Shown: positions 8,984 to 17,037, counted from the first letter of the stretch. The stretch: DNA of 64,000 nucleotides from Prochlorococcus sp. AG-347-K20 (GCA_003281315.1 QCCH01000008.1:1-64000), one strand, 5' to 3'. Numbers and translations: made by a program. Notes: generated from the letters alone by a model not told the origin.

Positions 8984-9684
8984 AACAAATCATAACTCAA
9001 CATGGGTGGGGACTAAATAAATATTTATGGGATGATTATAAAGTTGATTTTTTAAATAATAATTGGCATTGGCAAGATAATGAAAGGGGCTATTTTTCGA
9101 CAAATAGTTATCAAGCAAATTGGATTAAAAGCGAATCTAAAAAAGAAATCAGAATGACTTTATGCCATTCATTTGGTTTTCATTTAATGCCAAAAGAAAT
9201 TTTAAAAGAATCAACTCATATTGTTCTTATAAATTCTTTTAATAATTTTCTTCCTTTAGGTAATAAGAGAAACTTTATTTTGAGGTCTCTAAAAAGAATG
9301 GAAACAAAAATCATAAAAGATGAACCTAAGGATATGTTGAAAGAATTTATATATAGATCATTTATGCCAAATCATATGAATAATAGTTTTAAAAATATCT
9401 TTTATAAAAGTCTAGAGAGTTTAAATAAAACTCTTCTTTTAAGTGATTTAAAAGAACTTTACATCAATAGAGATTTTCCAGTATTTTTAAGAAAAGAATG
9501 CAAAATTATTTTTATAAAATCAGAAAATGATTTGATTCTTGACAACGAATCAAATAATAACTTTTTAGATTCCTTAAATAAAACACTTGAAAGGAAGCCA
9601 ATTTTAATTAAATTAGCTCAACAAGGTCATTGCTTGAATAATTTAAATTTATACGAGATCTTACGTAATACAATTAACGATTGA
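8980..9684 (+). CDS. bioK: probable pimeloyl-ACP methyl ester esterase, BioK type
   Basis: The esterase removes the methyl group that BioC adds, releasing pimeloyl-ACP for BioF. E. coli uses BioH. Picocyanobacteria carry a distinct type called BioK inside the bio operon. The 234-residue product has an alpha/beta-hydrolase start (HGWG at 8-11, an oxyanion-type loop) and a nucleophile elbow CHSFG with Ser64. A candidate acid is Asp in the ENDLILDN segment near 180, and a candidate catalytic His is in QQGHCLNN near 217. No signal peptide is present. Assignment rests mainly on position between bioF and bioC plus these motifs; BioG is the nearest alternative name. Confidence 0.75.
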   Translation: MKQIITQHGWGLNKYLWDDYKVDFLNNNWHWQDNERGYFSTNSYQANWIKSESKKEIRMTLCHSFGFHLMPKEILKESTHIVLINSFNNFLPLGNKRNFILRSLKRMETKIIKDEPKDMLKEFIYRSFMPNHMNNSFKNIFYKSLESLNKTLLLSDLKELYINRDFPVFLRKECKIIFIKSENDLILDNESNNNFLDSLNKTLERKPILIKLAQQGHCLNNLNLYEILRNTIND

Positions 9685-9685
9685 A

Positions 9686-10444
9686 ATGGATAGTAAAAAG
9701 TGGAATGAGAAAATACAAAATAATTTCAATGATGCTGCATATCGGTATTTAGAGCATTCAAATATTCAGAAATTTTTTGCAAAAAAGATTGTTCATCTTA
9801 TCAAAGAATTAAATCCCAAAAAAAATGGTGAATGGATAGATCTAGGATCAGGACCAGGACTATTAGCGGATGAAATAGAAAAAATTTCTTCCCAAAAAGT
9901 ATCCAGAATTGATTTCAGCAAGAAAATGCTTCTTGAGAATAAATTATCTAGAAAAATAATTTTATGGGATTTGAATAATGATTTACCTTCTGAAATAAAT
10001 AACTGTTCTCTATTAACATCTAACTTTTGCATACATTGGTTAACCAACCCAGAAAAGATAATAAAAAATTGGTTTAGCAAATTAACACCTGGAGGTTTTT
10101 TAATCATTTCATATCCAACAAAAGATTGTTTTCCTGAATGGAAAGATACTTGTAAAAAAATTGATATTGAATATAGTGGTCTTAATTTCCTTTGCTCTAA
10201 AGAATTATTAAAAGATTTCAAATCAACTGAAATACATTATTCAAAACAGTTTAATTATCTTGAAAATTTTGAAGATGTATATAAACTTTTTAGAAGCATT
10301 AAAAATGTAGGAGCACAATCAACAAACTGTAAACGCAAAACAGTGAAAGAGTTAAAGGAAATTCAAAAGTTTTGGCCAAAGAATTACAATAATACAGTGA
10401 ACCTTTCATGGCAAATTGAGATTCAAGTCATAAAGAAATTATGA
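9686..10444 (+). CDS. bioC: malonyl-ACP O-methyltransferase
   Basis: BioC methylates the free carboxyl of malonyl-ACP so that fatty acid synthesis can extend it to a pimeloyl chain. The SAM-binding motif WIDLGSGPGLLADEIEK starts near residue 48, and the acidic motif and post-I elements follow (SRIDFSKKML). The conserved NFCIHWLTNPEK region near 112 matches BioC. Length 252 is typical. The start lies 1 base after the bioK stop, and the stop overlaps bioD as ATGA. A generic methyltransferase is excluded mainly by operon context. Confidence 0.88.
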   Translation: MDSKKWNEKIQNNFNDAAYRYLEHSNIQKFFAKKIVHLIKELNPKKNGEWIDLGSGPGLLADEIEKISSQKVSRIDFSKKMLLENKLSRKIILWDLNNDLPSEINNCSLLTSNFCIHWLTNPEKIIKNWFSKLTPGGFLIISYPTKDCFPEWKDTCKKIDIEYSGLNFLCSKELLKDFKSTEIHYSKQFNYLENFEDVYKLFRSIKNVGAQSTNCKRKTVKELKEIQKFWPKNYNNTVNLSWQIEIQVIKKL

Positions 10445-11106
10445 GTAATCACAAAAATATTTTCAAATTTATAATTTGTGGAACAGACACTGATATTGGG
10501 AAAACTTTAATAAGCTCTTTTTTCGTTAAAGGATTAAATTCCTTTTATTGGAAACCTATTCAAAGTGGGATTGAATCGCAAACTGATAGTCAAACTGTTG
10601 AAAAACTTGCACAAGTAAGTAAAGAAAAAATAATCAAAGAAGCTTATGTCTTTACAAAACCTCTATCTCCGCATTGGGCTGCTGAAATAGATCAAAAAGC
10701 TATTAACTTTGACAAGTTGAGATTACCAAAAGTACAAGGCTCACTAATTATAGAAACTGCAGGTGGATTAATGGTTCCAATAACACGCAATTTTTTGCAA
10801 ATAGATCAAATAAAAGAATGGAATCTTCCGGTAATACTTGTATGTAAGAGCTCACTTGGCACTCTTAACCATACCTTACTTAGTATTGAGGCCTTAAAAC
10901 GAAGAAATATTGAGATTTTAGGCTTAGTAGTCAATGGCGAAAAACACCTAGATAATCCAAAAACTCTAGTTGATTTTAGTGGTATTCCTTTAATTGCTGA
11001 ATTTCCATACATAAAAAAAATGGACTCAAATAATTTAGATATACTATGGAAAGAACTAGACATCAAGAATAAGTTGATCTCACTATTAAACTCAAAAAAA
11101 AGTTAA
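10441..11106 (+). CDS. bioD: dethiobiotin synthetase
   Basis: BioD closes the ureido ring of dethiobiotin from diaminopelargonate, CO2 and ATP. The family P-loop GTDTDIGKT occupies residues 14-22. The substrate segment YWKPIQSG is near 37, and IIETAGGLMVPI near 101 matches the ExAGG motif. Length 221 is standard for the cytosolic homodimer. It overlaps bioC by four bases and abuts bioA with no gap, so the five genes are one transcription unit. Confidence 0.95.
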   Translation: MSNHKNIFKFIICGTDTDIGKTLISSFFVKGLNSFYWKPIQSGIESQTDSQTVEKLAQVSKEKIIKEAYVFTKPLSPHWAAEIDQKAINFDKLRLPKVQGSLIIETAGGLMVPITRNFLQIDQIKEWNLPVILVCKSSLGTLNHTLLSIEALKRRNIEILGLVVNGEKHLDNPKTLVDFSGIPLIAEFPYIKKMDSNNLDILWKELDIKNKLISLLNSKKS

Positions 11107-12408
11107 ATGAAATCTTTGGATTCCAAAACTCCAAATCAAGATTGGCACCCAAATATTTGGCCACCTTTTACGCAAATCAATAACAGCAAACCGCAGATAG
11201 AAGTAACTCATGGTAAAGATGCCCTCCTATTTACTAAAGATCCTGAAAAAGAACTAATAGATGCAATTAGTAGTTGGTGGGTAACTCTTCATGGTCATAG
11301 TAACGAATATATTGCGGATGCCATTTTTGATCAATCAAAAAAACTTGAGCAAGTTATATTTGCTGATTTCTTACATCCGCAGGCAAAAAAATTAGCGGAA
11401 AGACTTAGTGAATTAACAAAACTAGAAAGATTATTCTTTTCTGATAACGGTTCTACTGCAGTGGAAGTCGCTTTAAAAATTGCCTTCCAATCATGGCAAA
11501 ATAGAGGAGAGACAAGAACTCAAATAGTAGCTTTTGATGGCGCCTATCATGGTGATACATTTGGCGCAATGGCTTTAGGTGAAAGAAATATTTTTAATGA
11601 GAATTTCGATAATCTTATGTTCCCAGTTAGAAGAGTCCCATGGCCTTCAACTTGGATGAACGATGAAGAAGTAGAAAATAAAGAAAATAAGGCGATCCAA
11701 AAATTAGAAACTCTACTTAAAACTCCCACAGTTGCAGTTATCCTTGAGCCACTTGTTCAAGGAGCAGGAGGTATGAATATGGTTAGGCCTAAGTTTATAA
11801 AAAAAGTTTCAGAAATTATAAAAAATAATAATTCTTTGTTAATTGCCGATGAAGTATTGACTGGGTTTGGAAGATGTGGAACCCTTTTTGCTTTTCAAAA
11901 GGCGAAAATCATTCCTGATTTAATAAGTATTTCAAAAGGTTTGACTGGTGGATTTTTACCGATGGGAATAACTTTATGTAAAGAAAAAATTTTTCAATCC
12001 TTTATTGATGATTCCCCAAGAAAAACTTTTTGGCATGGACATAGTTTTACTGCTAATCCTTTAGGTTGTGCTGCGGCAAACGCTAGCCTTGATTTATTAG
12101 AAAAAGAACCACAAAAATACCTTTCATTTGAAGAAAAACATTTATCTCATCTAATTAAATTTAAAAACTTACCTTATATAAAGAAGGTCAGGGTATCCGG
12201 CACAATTGCTGCCTTCGATTTAGATATTGGGAACAAAAAAGGTTATTTCAATAATATTGGGAAAGAAATAAAGAGTCTTGCAATGAAGCAAGGTTTATTC
12301 ATTAGGCCCCTCGGGAATGTTATTTACCTCTTGCCGCCTCTCTGTATAACAGATGATCAATTGGGGAAAAGTTACTGGATAATAAGGCAAATCTTAGACA
12401 ATCTTTAG
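11107..12408 (+). CDS. bioA: adenosylmethionine-8-amino-7-oxononanoate aminotransferase
   Basis: BioA transaminates 8-amino-7-oxononanoate to 7,8-diaminononanoate, usually with SAM as amino donor. It is a class III PLP aminotransferase. The PLP lysine is Lys277 in SISKGLTGGFLPMG, the DEVLTGFGRCG stretch precedes it, and SSWWVTLHGHSN near 57 is diagnostic for BioA over ornithine-type relatives. Some cyanobacteria use the suicide enzyme BioU instead, so a full-length BioA here settles the route. Length 433 is normal. It is the last gene of the operon, and the convergent next gene ends 8 bases away. Confidence 0.94.
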   Translation: MKSLDSKTPNQDWHPNIWPPFTQINNSKPQIEVTHGKDALLFTKDPEKELIDAISSWWVTLHGHSNEYIADAIFDQSKKLEQVIFADFLHPQAKKLAERLSELTKLERLFFSDNGSTAVEVALKIAFQSWQNRGETRTQIVAFDGAYHGDTFGAMALGERNIFNENFDNLMFPVRRVPWPSTWMNDEEVENKENKAIQKLETLLKTPTVAVILEPLVQGAGGMNMVRPKFIKKVSEIIKNNNSLLIADEVLTGFGRCGTLFAFQKAKIIPDLISISKGLTGGFLPMGITLCKEKIFQSFIDDSPRKTFWHGHSFTANPLGCAAANASLDLLEKEPQKYLSFEEKHLSHLIKFKNLPYIKKVRVSGTIAAFDLDIGNKKGYFNNIGKEIKSLAMKQGLFIRPLGNVIYLLPPLCITDDQLGKSYWIIRQILDNL

Positions 12409-12416
12409 ATAGAATT

Positions 12417-12674
12417 TTAAGGTCCCTGCAGTATTGCATTTTCCACATCTTCTCTATTAATGCAGTAGGAAAATAGTCTTTTAGTTGCTTGTCCCTCACT
12501 TTCCCATGTAACACTTAAATCTTCTTGTTCAAAAATAATAGTTGCATTCCAATTTGAAAGTAACAGATACCATTTAGATGGATTATTAATATCCTTCACA
12601 GCACCTAAATCAGTTAGCCACAATTCCAAAGATTGCAGTGAATTTTGATTGATAGGTTTTTTAGAGGGATTCAC
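12417..12674 (-). CDS. DUF3143 family protein
   Basis: This 85-residue cyanobacterial protein matches the DUF3143 pattern, with LELWLTDLGA followed by the WYLLLSNWNATIIFEQEDLSVTW core and the basic TKRLFSYCINREDVENAI end. Its function is unknown. It starts with GTG (12672-12674) and sits 16 bases downstream of the J-domain gene, so the two are probably co-transcribed. That pairing suggests a chaperone-linked or photosynthetic assembly context, but this is inference. No signal peptide or membrane segment is present. Confidence 0.75.
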   Translation of the reverse strand: MNPSKKPINQNSLQSLELWLTDLGAVKDINNPSKWYLLLSNWNATIIFEQEDLSVTWESEGQATKRLFSYCINREDVENAILQGP

Positions 12675-12690
12675 AGACTTTTTTAAAAAA

Positions 12691-13131
12691 TTATTTAATT
12701 AGCCAAAGCGGTATTGTCTCTAATTCTTTTCCAGCAAAAGAAGCAATAAAAATTGAACCAATTAAACTTATAGAAATGATCATAATTAAAAGAAACAACG
12801 AAAACAATTCTCCATTCGAAAAAGGTCTTCTATTTCCTATTAAATTTTGATTATTAGAATCGATTACTAAATTATTTGAAACGTTAATATTATTTTTAAT
12901 CCTAGAGTTTTCTTTTAGTTTGTCATCATATATTTTCCTTAAATTACTATTATTTAAATGTTCATAAGCTTCAAGAACTTCTTGAAATTTACTTTTAGCA
13001 ACGTCTATTTCTAATGAAGTTGTATCGGGATGCAACTCAATAGAAAGTTTACAAAATGCCTTTCTTAATTCATGATTGGATGCATTTTCATTTACACCTA
13101 AAATTTTGTAATAGGAAGTTTCCCCTTTCAA
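12691..13131 (-). CDS. membrane-anchored J-domain protein
   Basis: The first 65 residues form a J domain (YYKILGVNENAS, then the HPD motif at 34-36), which stimulates the ATPase of a DnaK partner. A polar Asn-rich linker follows, and one hydrophobic segment around residues 110-133 (LFLLIMIISISLIGSIF) anchors the protein. There is no Gly/Phe region, zinc finger or client-binding domain, so it is not classical DnaJ. By analogy with other tail-anchored J-proteins it may recruit DnaK2 or DnaK3 to thylakoid or plasma membrane. The start is the ATG at 13129-13131. Confidence 0.82.
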   Translation of the reverse strand: MKGETSYYKILGVNENASNHELRKAFCKLSIELHPDTTSLEIDVAKSKFQEVLEAYEHLNNSNLRKIYDDKLKENSRIKNNINVSNNLVIDSNNQNLIGNRRPFSNGELFSLFLLIMIISISLIGSIFIASFAGKELETIPLWLIK

Positions 13132-13193
13132 AATAATCTTTTATTAATATTGTAATTCTAATAAATTTTTACTAAATAGAATGTATTTAATGG

Positions 13194-13934
13194 ATGGTTA
13201 AAATTCATATTTATAACGAAATGAAAAAACAAAACATTCCAGAAGAAATTCTTTCCTTAATAACTGAAGAAGAAATAAATTTATTTCAAGAGTTACAAAT
13301 TAAAATTAAAGAATTAAATAATAAGATCAATCTCACAAGATTAACTGATGGTGATGATTATTGGGTATCTCAAGTTTTTGACAGCATTTGGCCATTCAAA
13401 GCTTTCACGAATATTAATTTTGATAATAAAAAATTTTTAGATATTGGATCAGGCTGTGGCTTCCCAGGTTTAGCTTATGCAATAACTCATCCTAATTCTG
13501 AGATATACCTAATTGATTCTTTGAAAAAGAAAACAGATGCAATAAAGATTTTAGTTGAGCAGATCAATTTCAAAAACAATATTCATGTAATCAATGATCG
13601 TGTTGAGAATTTAGCCCACCAATCGTCAATGAGAAATGATTTTAATATTGCAACAACTAGAGCGGTTAGTAACCCATCAACAGTTTCAGAATATATACTA
13701 CCAATGTTAAAAAAAGAAGGGTTTGGAGTTTTATATTGTGGCAAATGGACGCATCAAGAAAGCAAAAATCTAGATAAAACTTTAGAAATATTAGAAGGTA
13801 AAGTTAAAGATAAAAAAGAGATACTATTACCAAGAAATAAAGGCACCCGAAATATTATTCTTATTCAACCAAAGAATTTTTGTCCTGAAATTTACCCAAG
13901 AAAAGTTGGCAAACCTGGAAAAAATCCATTATGA
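13194..13934 (+). CDS. rsmG: 16S rRNA (guanine-527-N7)-methyltransferase
   Basis: RsmG (GidB) methylates G527 of 16S rRNA, and its loss gives low-level streptomycin resistance in other bacteria. The SAM motif FLDIGSGCGFPGLAYAI is near residue 83, and the family marker NLTRLTDGDDYW lies near 46. ATTRAVSNPSTVSEY and the CGKW motif near the C-terminal part also fit. Length from ATG 13194 is 246; an in-frame ATG at 13221 (MKKQNIPEEI) is an equally good start and gives a more typical N-terminus. The stop is 2 bases from that of the convergent gene. Confidence 0.93.
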   Translation: MVKIHIYNEMKKQNIPEEILSLITEEEINLFQELQIKIKELNNKINLTRLTDGDDYWVSQVFDSIWPFKAFTNINFDNKKFLDIGSGCGFPGLAYAITHPNSEIYLIDSLKKKTDAIKILVEQINFKNNIHVINDRVENLAHQSSMRNDFNIATTRAVSNPSTVSEYILPMLKKEGFGVLYCGKWTHQESKNLDKTLEILEGKVKDKKEILLPRNKGTRNIILIQPKNFCPEIYPRKVGKPGKNPL

Positions 13935-13936
13935 AA

Positions 13937-15130
13937 TTATTTTCTTGATAACCTTTTAGCATTCTTATCTCCAAACTTTTCTTTTAAATTTCTCAATTTT
14001 TTTATAACTTTTTTTGGATTTATATGACCTTTTAATACTTTCAATAATTGCCCTTCAGAAACATCTACATCTAGTAAATTCGCGTTGAATCCTGGGAACC
14101 AGTGGCTTCCATTACCAAGCAATTGATATCTAGCTCTTGCATATCCTTCCATACCCAGCCAATCAATTAAATTTGAAAGCCATAGCAGAACAGGAATATT
14201 AATATTTCCCGGAGTATATTCCCAACTTGGTAAATTTCTATTCCAATTTTGATGCCACTCTAAACCTAAAGAATTAATTGATTCCTGCCTTAATTTGTTA
14301 ATTATCTTAGGCACATACTTCTCAGATTCTGATAACAACGAGACAGCTTCTAAATGCAAAGCAAAATCTGTCTCTTTTGCGATACCGACACTCAAAGTAT
14401 GGACATTTTGATTTCTTAAACAAAAAAGATCATTAAAAACTATAGGATGAAGTGGTTTACAAAACTCCAACATTTTTCTTGAGGGAGTATGAAGATGTCC
14501 CCCTTTATCAGTGGGACTTATTATGAAAACCCCAAGATCATGCTTATTAGCTAAATTAATAACCTTTGTATTTTCCTGATTAATGAAATACCAGTGCAAA
14601 TTTACATAATCAAATAAGTTTGTTGATATGGCCTTTTCAATAAGTGAGGATTTTCCATGGGTTGAAAATCCAATAGATCCAATTAAATTTTCTTTTTGAA
14701 AATTCCTCAAAATATCAATGCAACCTCCATCTCGAATAGCCTGATGTAAATGTTCAGCAGTATTGATACCATGTATTGCTAACAAATCAATTTTTTTAAC
14801 TTTTAATTTTTCAATGCTAGATAATACATCTCGCTCAAAAATTTCCGGATCACTATTTGGTGGAATCTTTGTTTGGATTATATTTGGGATTTTCTTAGTA
14901 TTCTTAAAACACATCCCTAATTGCACCTCAGAAGTTCCATAGTACTTGGCGGTTTCTACATGACTTAAGCCATATTGTGTTGCAAGATCTAATATATTTT
15001 CTACTTTATTTTGTTCTTCGCATGAGACCTCAGAAAAATCTAATTGATCCCAACTTTTTTGAAATCTCATACCACCTAAAGATAAAACAGGAATCTTCAG
15101 ATTGGTTCTACCAAATCTACGATATTGCAT
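13937..15130 (-). CDS. aldo/keto reductase family oxidoreductase lacking the usual Fe-S cysteines
   Basis: The N-terminal two thirds form an AKR barrel. MQYRRFGRTNLKIPVLSLGG is the family start, AKYYGTSEVQLG near 63 holds the catalytic Tyr, IQTKIPP near 87 the Lys, and LLAIHGIN near 118 the His. The usual DTA is ETA here. The C-terminal part (about 290-390) resembles the ferredoxin-like tail of COG1453 oxidoreductases, with RARYQLLGNGSHWFPG conserved, but I see no CxxC clusters there. It lies 9 bases downstream of a [4Fe-4S] ferredoxin gene, which could supply electrons. Substrate unknown. Confidence 0.78.
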   Translation of the reverse strand: MQYRRFGRTNLKIPVLSLGGMRFQKSWDQLDFSEVSCEEQNKVENILDLATQYGLSHVETAKYYGTSEVQLGMCFKNTKKIPNIIQTKIPPNSDPEIFERDVLSSIEKLKVKKIDLLAIHGINTAEHLHQAIRDGGCIDILRNFQKENLIGSIGFSTHGKSSLIEKAISTNLFDYVNLHWYFINQENTKVINLANKHDLGVFIISPTDKGGHLHTPSRKMLEFCKPLHPIVFNDLFCLRNQNVHTLSVGIAKETDFALHLEAVSLLSESEKYVPKIINKLRQESINSLGLEWHQNWNRNLPSWEYTPGNINIPVLLWLSNLIDWLGMEGYARARYQLLGNGSHWFPGFNANLLDVDVSEGQLLKVLKGHINPKKVIKKLRNLKEKFGDKNAKRLSRK

Positions 15131-15139
15131 CTTTTGATA

Positions 15140-15499
15140 TTAGTGCTTATTCATTCTCGGTGGCTTTCCAAATGTTTGAAACATATCTCTATCGAGACTA
15201 TTCTCTAAATCATCTAATTCTTCAAATTTGACCCAATGAATACAATCAACAGGGCATGTATCTATTGCTTCTTGTATGACATCAGAACTATCTCCATCTT
15301 GCCTAATAGCTCGACTTCTACCATGAAATTCATCAACAGTGAAAGTGTTCGAAGCGACGTGAACACAGTACTGACAACCAATACACTTTGCTTCATCAAC
15401 CCATACAGCTTTTTCGGCTAACTGACCACCTAAAACGGGCTCATAGCCTGTAATCTCAATATTTTCTTCAGTATTATGAAATGGATCCGTAAAATCCAT
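15140..15499 (-). CDS. [4Fe-4S] ferredoxin-like protein
   Basis: This is a small bacterial-type ferredoxin of 119 residues. Cluster ligands are visible as CIGCQYC (Cys39, Cys42, Cys45) and CPVDC (Cys82, with Cys86 extra), separated by the VASNTFTVDE segment common in single-cluster ferredoxins. N- and C-terminal extensions of about 35 and 30 residues are typical of the cyanobacterial version. It is not a plant-type [2Fe-2S] PetF. It stands in a four-gene series DUF2997 - Ycf35 - ferredoxin - aldo/keto reductase, all on the minus strand with gaps under 10 bases or overlapping starts. Confidence 0.88.
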   Translation of the reverse strand: MDFTDPFHNTEENIEITGYEPVLGGQLAEKAVWVDEAKCIGCQYCVHVASNTFTVDEFHGRSRAIRQDGDSSDVIQEAIDTCPVDCIHWVKFEELDDLENSLDRDMFQTFGKPPRMNKH

Positions 15500-15508
15500 A
15501 TCTTGACA

Positions 15509-15901
15509 TTAGTTTTCCCACTTGGTTAAGACCAATTCAATAGAACCATCATTTTTATTTTTTTGCTCTACAATTTGATATCCATCTTCTTGCGTTTTAG
15601 AAATGATTGTTTGGTAAGCATACATTTGTGTAACTTTTGAGATAAATCTTTCTACTGGAATCTCAAATTTCCATAGATCAAGGTCAGTAACTAATTCATA
15701 TGCATTAGAATTGTTATCCCATTTAAATCCAACTTGGGTATCACCAGGTAAATTCATACTTATATCAACAGCTGTAAATTGACCTTTATATCCTTTTACA
15801 AACTTTTCTTCTTGATTAATACTATAGCCGAAATGATTTAAAGCTCTAATTAATGGCTCTACTTCTTTGAGCTGAGTTTTAATTGTACTAAAATGTGACA
15901 T
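15509..15901 (-). CDS. ycf35: Ycf35 / DUF1257 family protein
   Basis: The 130-residue product matches DUF1257, encoded as ycf35 in red algal plastids and conserved in cyanobacteria. Diagnostic stretches are MSHFSTIKTQLKEVEPLIRA at the start, VKGYKGQFTAVDI near 38, VGFKWDNNSNAYELVTD near 57 and a C-terminal QKYAY-like turn seen as TQMYAYQTI. Function is unknown. The gene start overlaps the end of the DUF2997 gene by 14 bases, and a ferredoxin gene follows after 9 bases. This conserved neighbourhood suggests a redox or cluster-related role, which is inference. Confidence 0.88.
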   Translation of the reverse strand: MSHFSTIKTQLKEVEPLIRALNHFGYSINQEEKFVKGYKGQFTAVDISMNLPGDTQVGFKWDNNSNAYELVTDLDLWKFEIPVERFISKVTQMYAYQTIISKTQEDGYQIVEQKNKNDGSIELVLTKWEN

Positions 15902-16103
15902 TAGATTCGTTATTTAATTGTGTTAAGTTTTCACTTTGATTAGAGATGAAAGCACCAGAAGTTTTATTTTTAACTGTTACTTTACCGAGAGCGTCTTCGA
16001 GATTTTTTGTGGCTTCATTGCATGATTTACCAGTAAATCCTTCAACAGTCTCTTCAACTCTTCCGTCTTGATGAATTTTGAATCTCAATGTTTTTTGAGG
16101 CAT
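15888..16103 (-). CDS. DUF2997 family protein
   Basis: A 71-residue protein starting MPQKTLRFKIHQDGRVEE, matching DUF2997 with the later VEGFTGKSC and CNEATKNLEDALG segments. These small proteins nearly always sit beside ycf35-type genes, as here. I chose the ATG at 16101-16103 instead of a TTG nine bases further out, because the family begins at MPQK. Function is unknown. The C-terminal third is Asn/Ser rich and probably flexible. Its end overlaps the ycf35 start by 14 bases, so translation is likely coupled. Confidence 0.8.
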   Translation of the reverse strand: MPQKTLRFKIHQDGRVEETVEGFTGKSCNEATKNLEDALGKVTVKNKTSGAFISNQSENLTQLNNESNVTF

Positions 16104-16110
16104 TAAATTC

Positions 16111-16125
16111 AAGTACTGAGTACTT
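16111..16125. promoter_or_regulatory. 15-bp palindrome abutting the DUF2997 start
   Basis: AAGTACT-G-AGTACTT is a perfect 7+1+7 inverted repeat 8 bases upstream of the DUF2997 ATG. It looks like the half-sites of a cyanobacterial LexA box (GTAC arms), but the arms are 3 bases apart where the LexA consensus needs 4. It may instead bind another dimer, or block initiation as an mRNA hairpin. Confidence 0.35.
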
Positions 16126-16251
16126 TTACTTTATATAGAATAACGAAAATATTTTGTTTCAGTTGGTACAAGTTAATTAATTTTAATTTTTATATTGAAT
16201 ATCTGATAAATTAATTATTTATCTAGTGTTCTTATTAAAAAATTAAGAAAT

Positions 16252-17019
16252 TTAGTTATAAAAACCTTGCATCCCCATTGAATCCAAGGCAGTTTTTGCT
16301 TCTTCCATAACGGATGGTTCTTTGTCGAAAAGAGCTATTTTAGTACATTCATCAACGAAACTTTCTTGAGATGAATTGTTTAATTTTTCATACAATCTAC
16401 ACAATGACCAGATGCAATTACTTCTCACTCCTGATTCATTATCTATTTTTAAACTTATTAAAAGTTGTTCTGCCGCCAATTGAGCATTTTCCAAAGAAAC
16501 ATTTCCGATTTCGGCTAATGAACTAGATGACCATAGCCTTACTGCTGCTACATCGTTCTTCAAAGCATTTATTAATGGCTTCAAAACAATTTGATTATCA
16601 TAATTAGCTAAGCTCCATGCAGTCGCTCTTCTGACATAAGCATTATCGTCAGTCTCCAAAAGACTGACAAGTTTCTCAACCGCGCTAGGACATGGATTAC
16701 GACCCAACGCATATACCACACTCATTCTTTCAACAGGACAAGGTTGATCAAGTAATGGTAATAAAAGGGGAAAAGATCTTGAATCCCTATATTCACAAAA
16801 TATTCTTAAGCCCTGTATTCTTTCTTCTCTGTTACCTTTCAGCATTTTTAATGCTTCATTGCATTCTTGAGTAACATTTAAACCTTTTGGAAAAGAATCT
16901 TCGTCAATTTGTTCTAAAGGATCTATTTCAATTTCTAAGGCCAATTCTCTCGCTAAAACATCTGGATCAACAGCGATATCAAATAAGCTTTCATTATTAG
17001 GATCCTTATTTTTTGTCAT
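16252..17019 (-). CDS. HEAT-repeat protein
   Basis: The 255-residue product has an acidic N-terminal region of about 60 residues, then at least four HEAT-like helical pairs from about 65 to 250. Clear units are RSFPLLLPLLDQPCPVERMS, VEKLVSLLETDDNAYVRRAT and LKPLINALKNDVAAVRLW. The repeats resemble the CpcE/NblB class of phycobilin lyase-like proteins, and HEAT proteins of this type act as scaffolds in tetrapyrrole or photosystem work. Prochlorococcus has almost no phycobiliproteins, so a lyase role is unlikely or altered. It follows a tiny membrane-protein gene by 18 bases. Confidence 0.72.
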   Translation of the reverse strand: MTKNKDPNNESLFDIAVDPDVLARELALEIEIDPLEQIDEDSFPKGLNVTQECNEALKMLKGNREERIQGLRIFCEYRDSRSFPLLLPLLDQPCPVERMSVVYALGRNPCPSAVEKLVSLLETDDNAYVRRATAWSLANYDNQIVLKPLINALKNDVAAVRLWSSSSLAEIGNVSLENAQLAAEQLLISLKIDNESGVRSNCIWSLCRLYEKLNNSSQESFVDECTKIALFDKEPSVMEEAKTALDSMGMQGFYN

Positions 17020-17037
17020 TTTGAAAAAATAAAAATA

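Noticed and set aside
9793..10221. 142-codon minus-strand frame inside bioC
   Set aside because: Antisense to a clear methyltransferase gene, with no family features.
12320..12514. 64-codon minus-strand frame across the bioA end and DUF3143
   Set aside because: It overlaps two better supported genes in other frames and lacks a recognisable product.
16104..16112. Longer DUF2997 protein from TTG at 16112
   Set aside because: The family begins with MPQK; the ATG at 16103 is the natural start.
16111..16125. True LexA (SOS) box
   Set aside because: The arms are separated by three bases where the cyanobacterial LexA consensus needs four; kept only as an unassigned palindrome.
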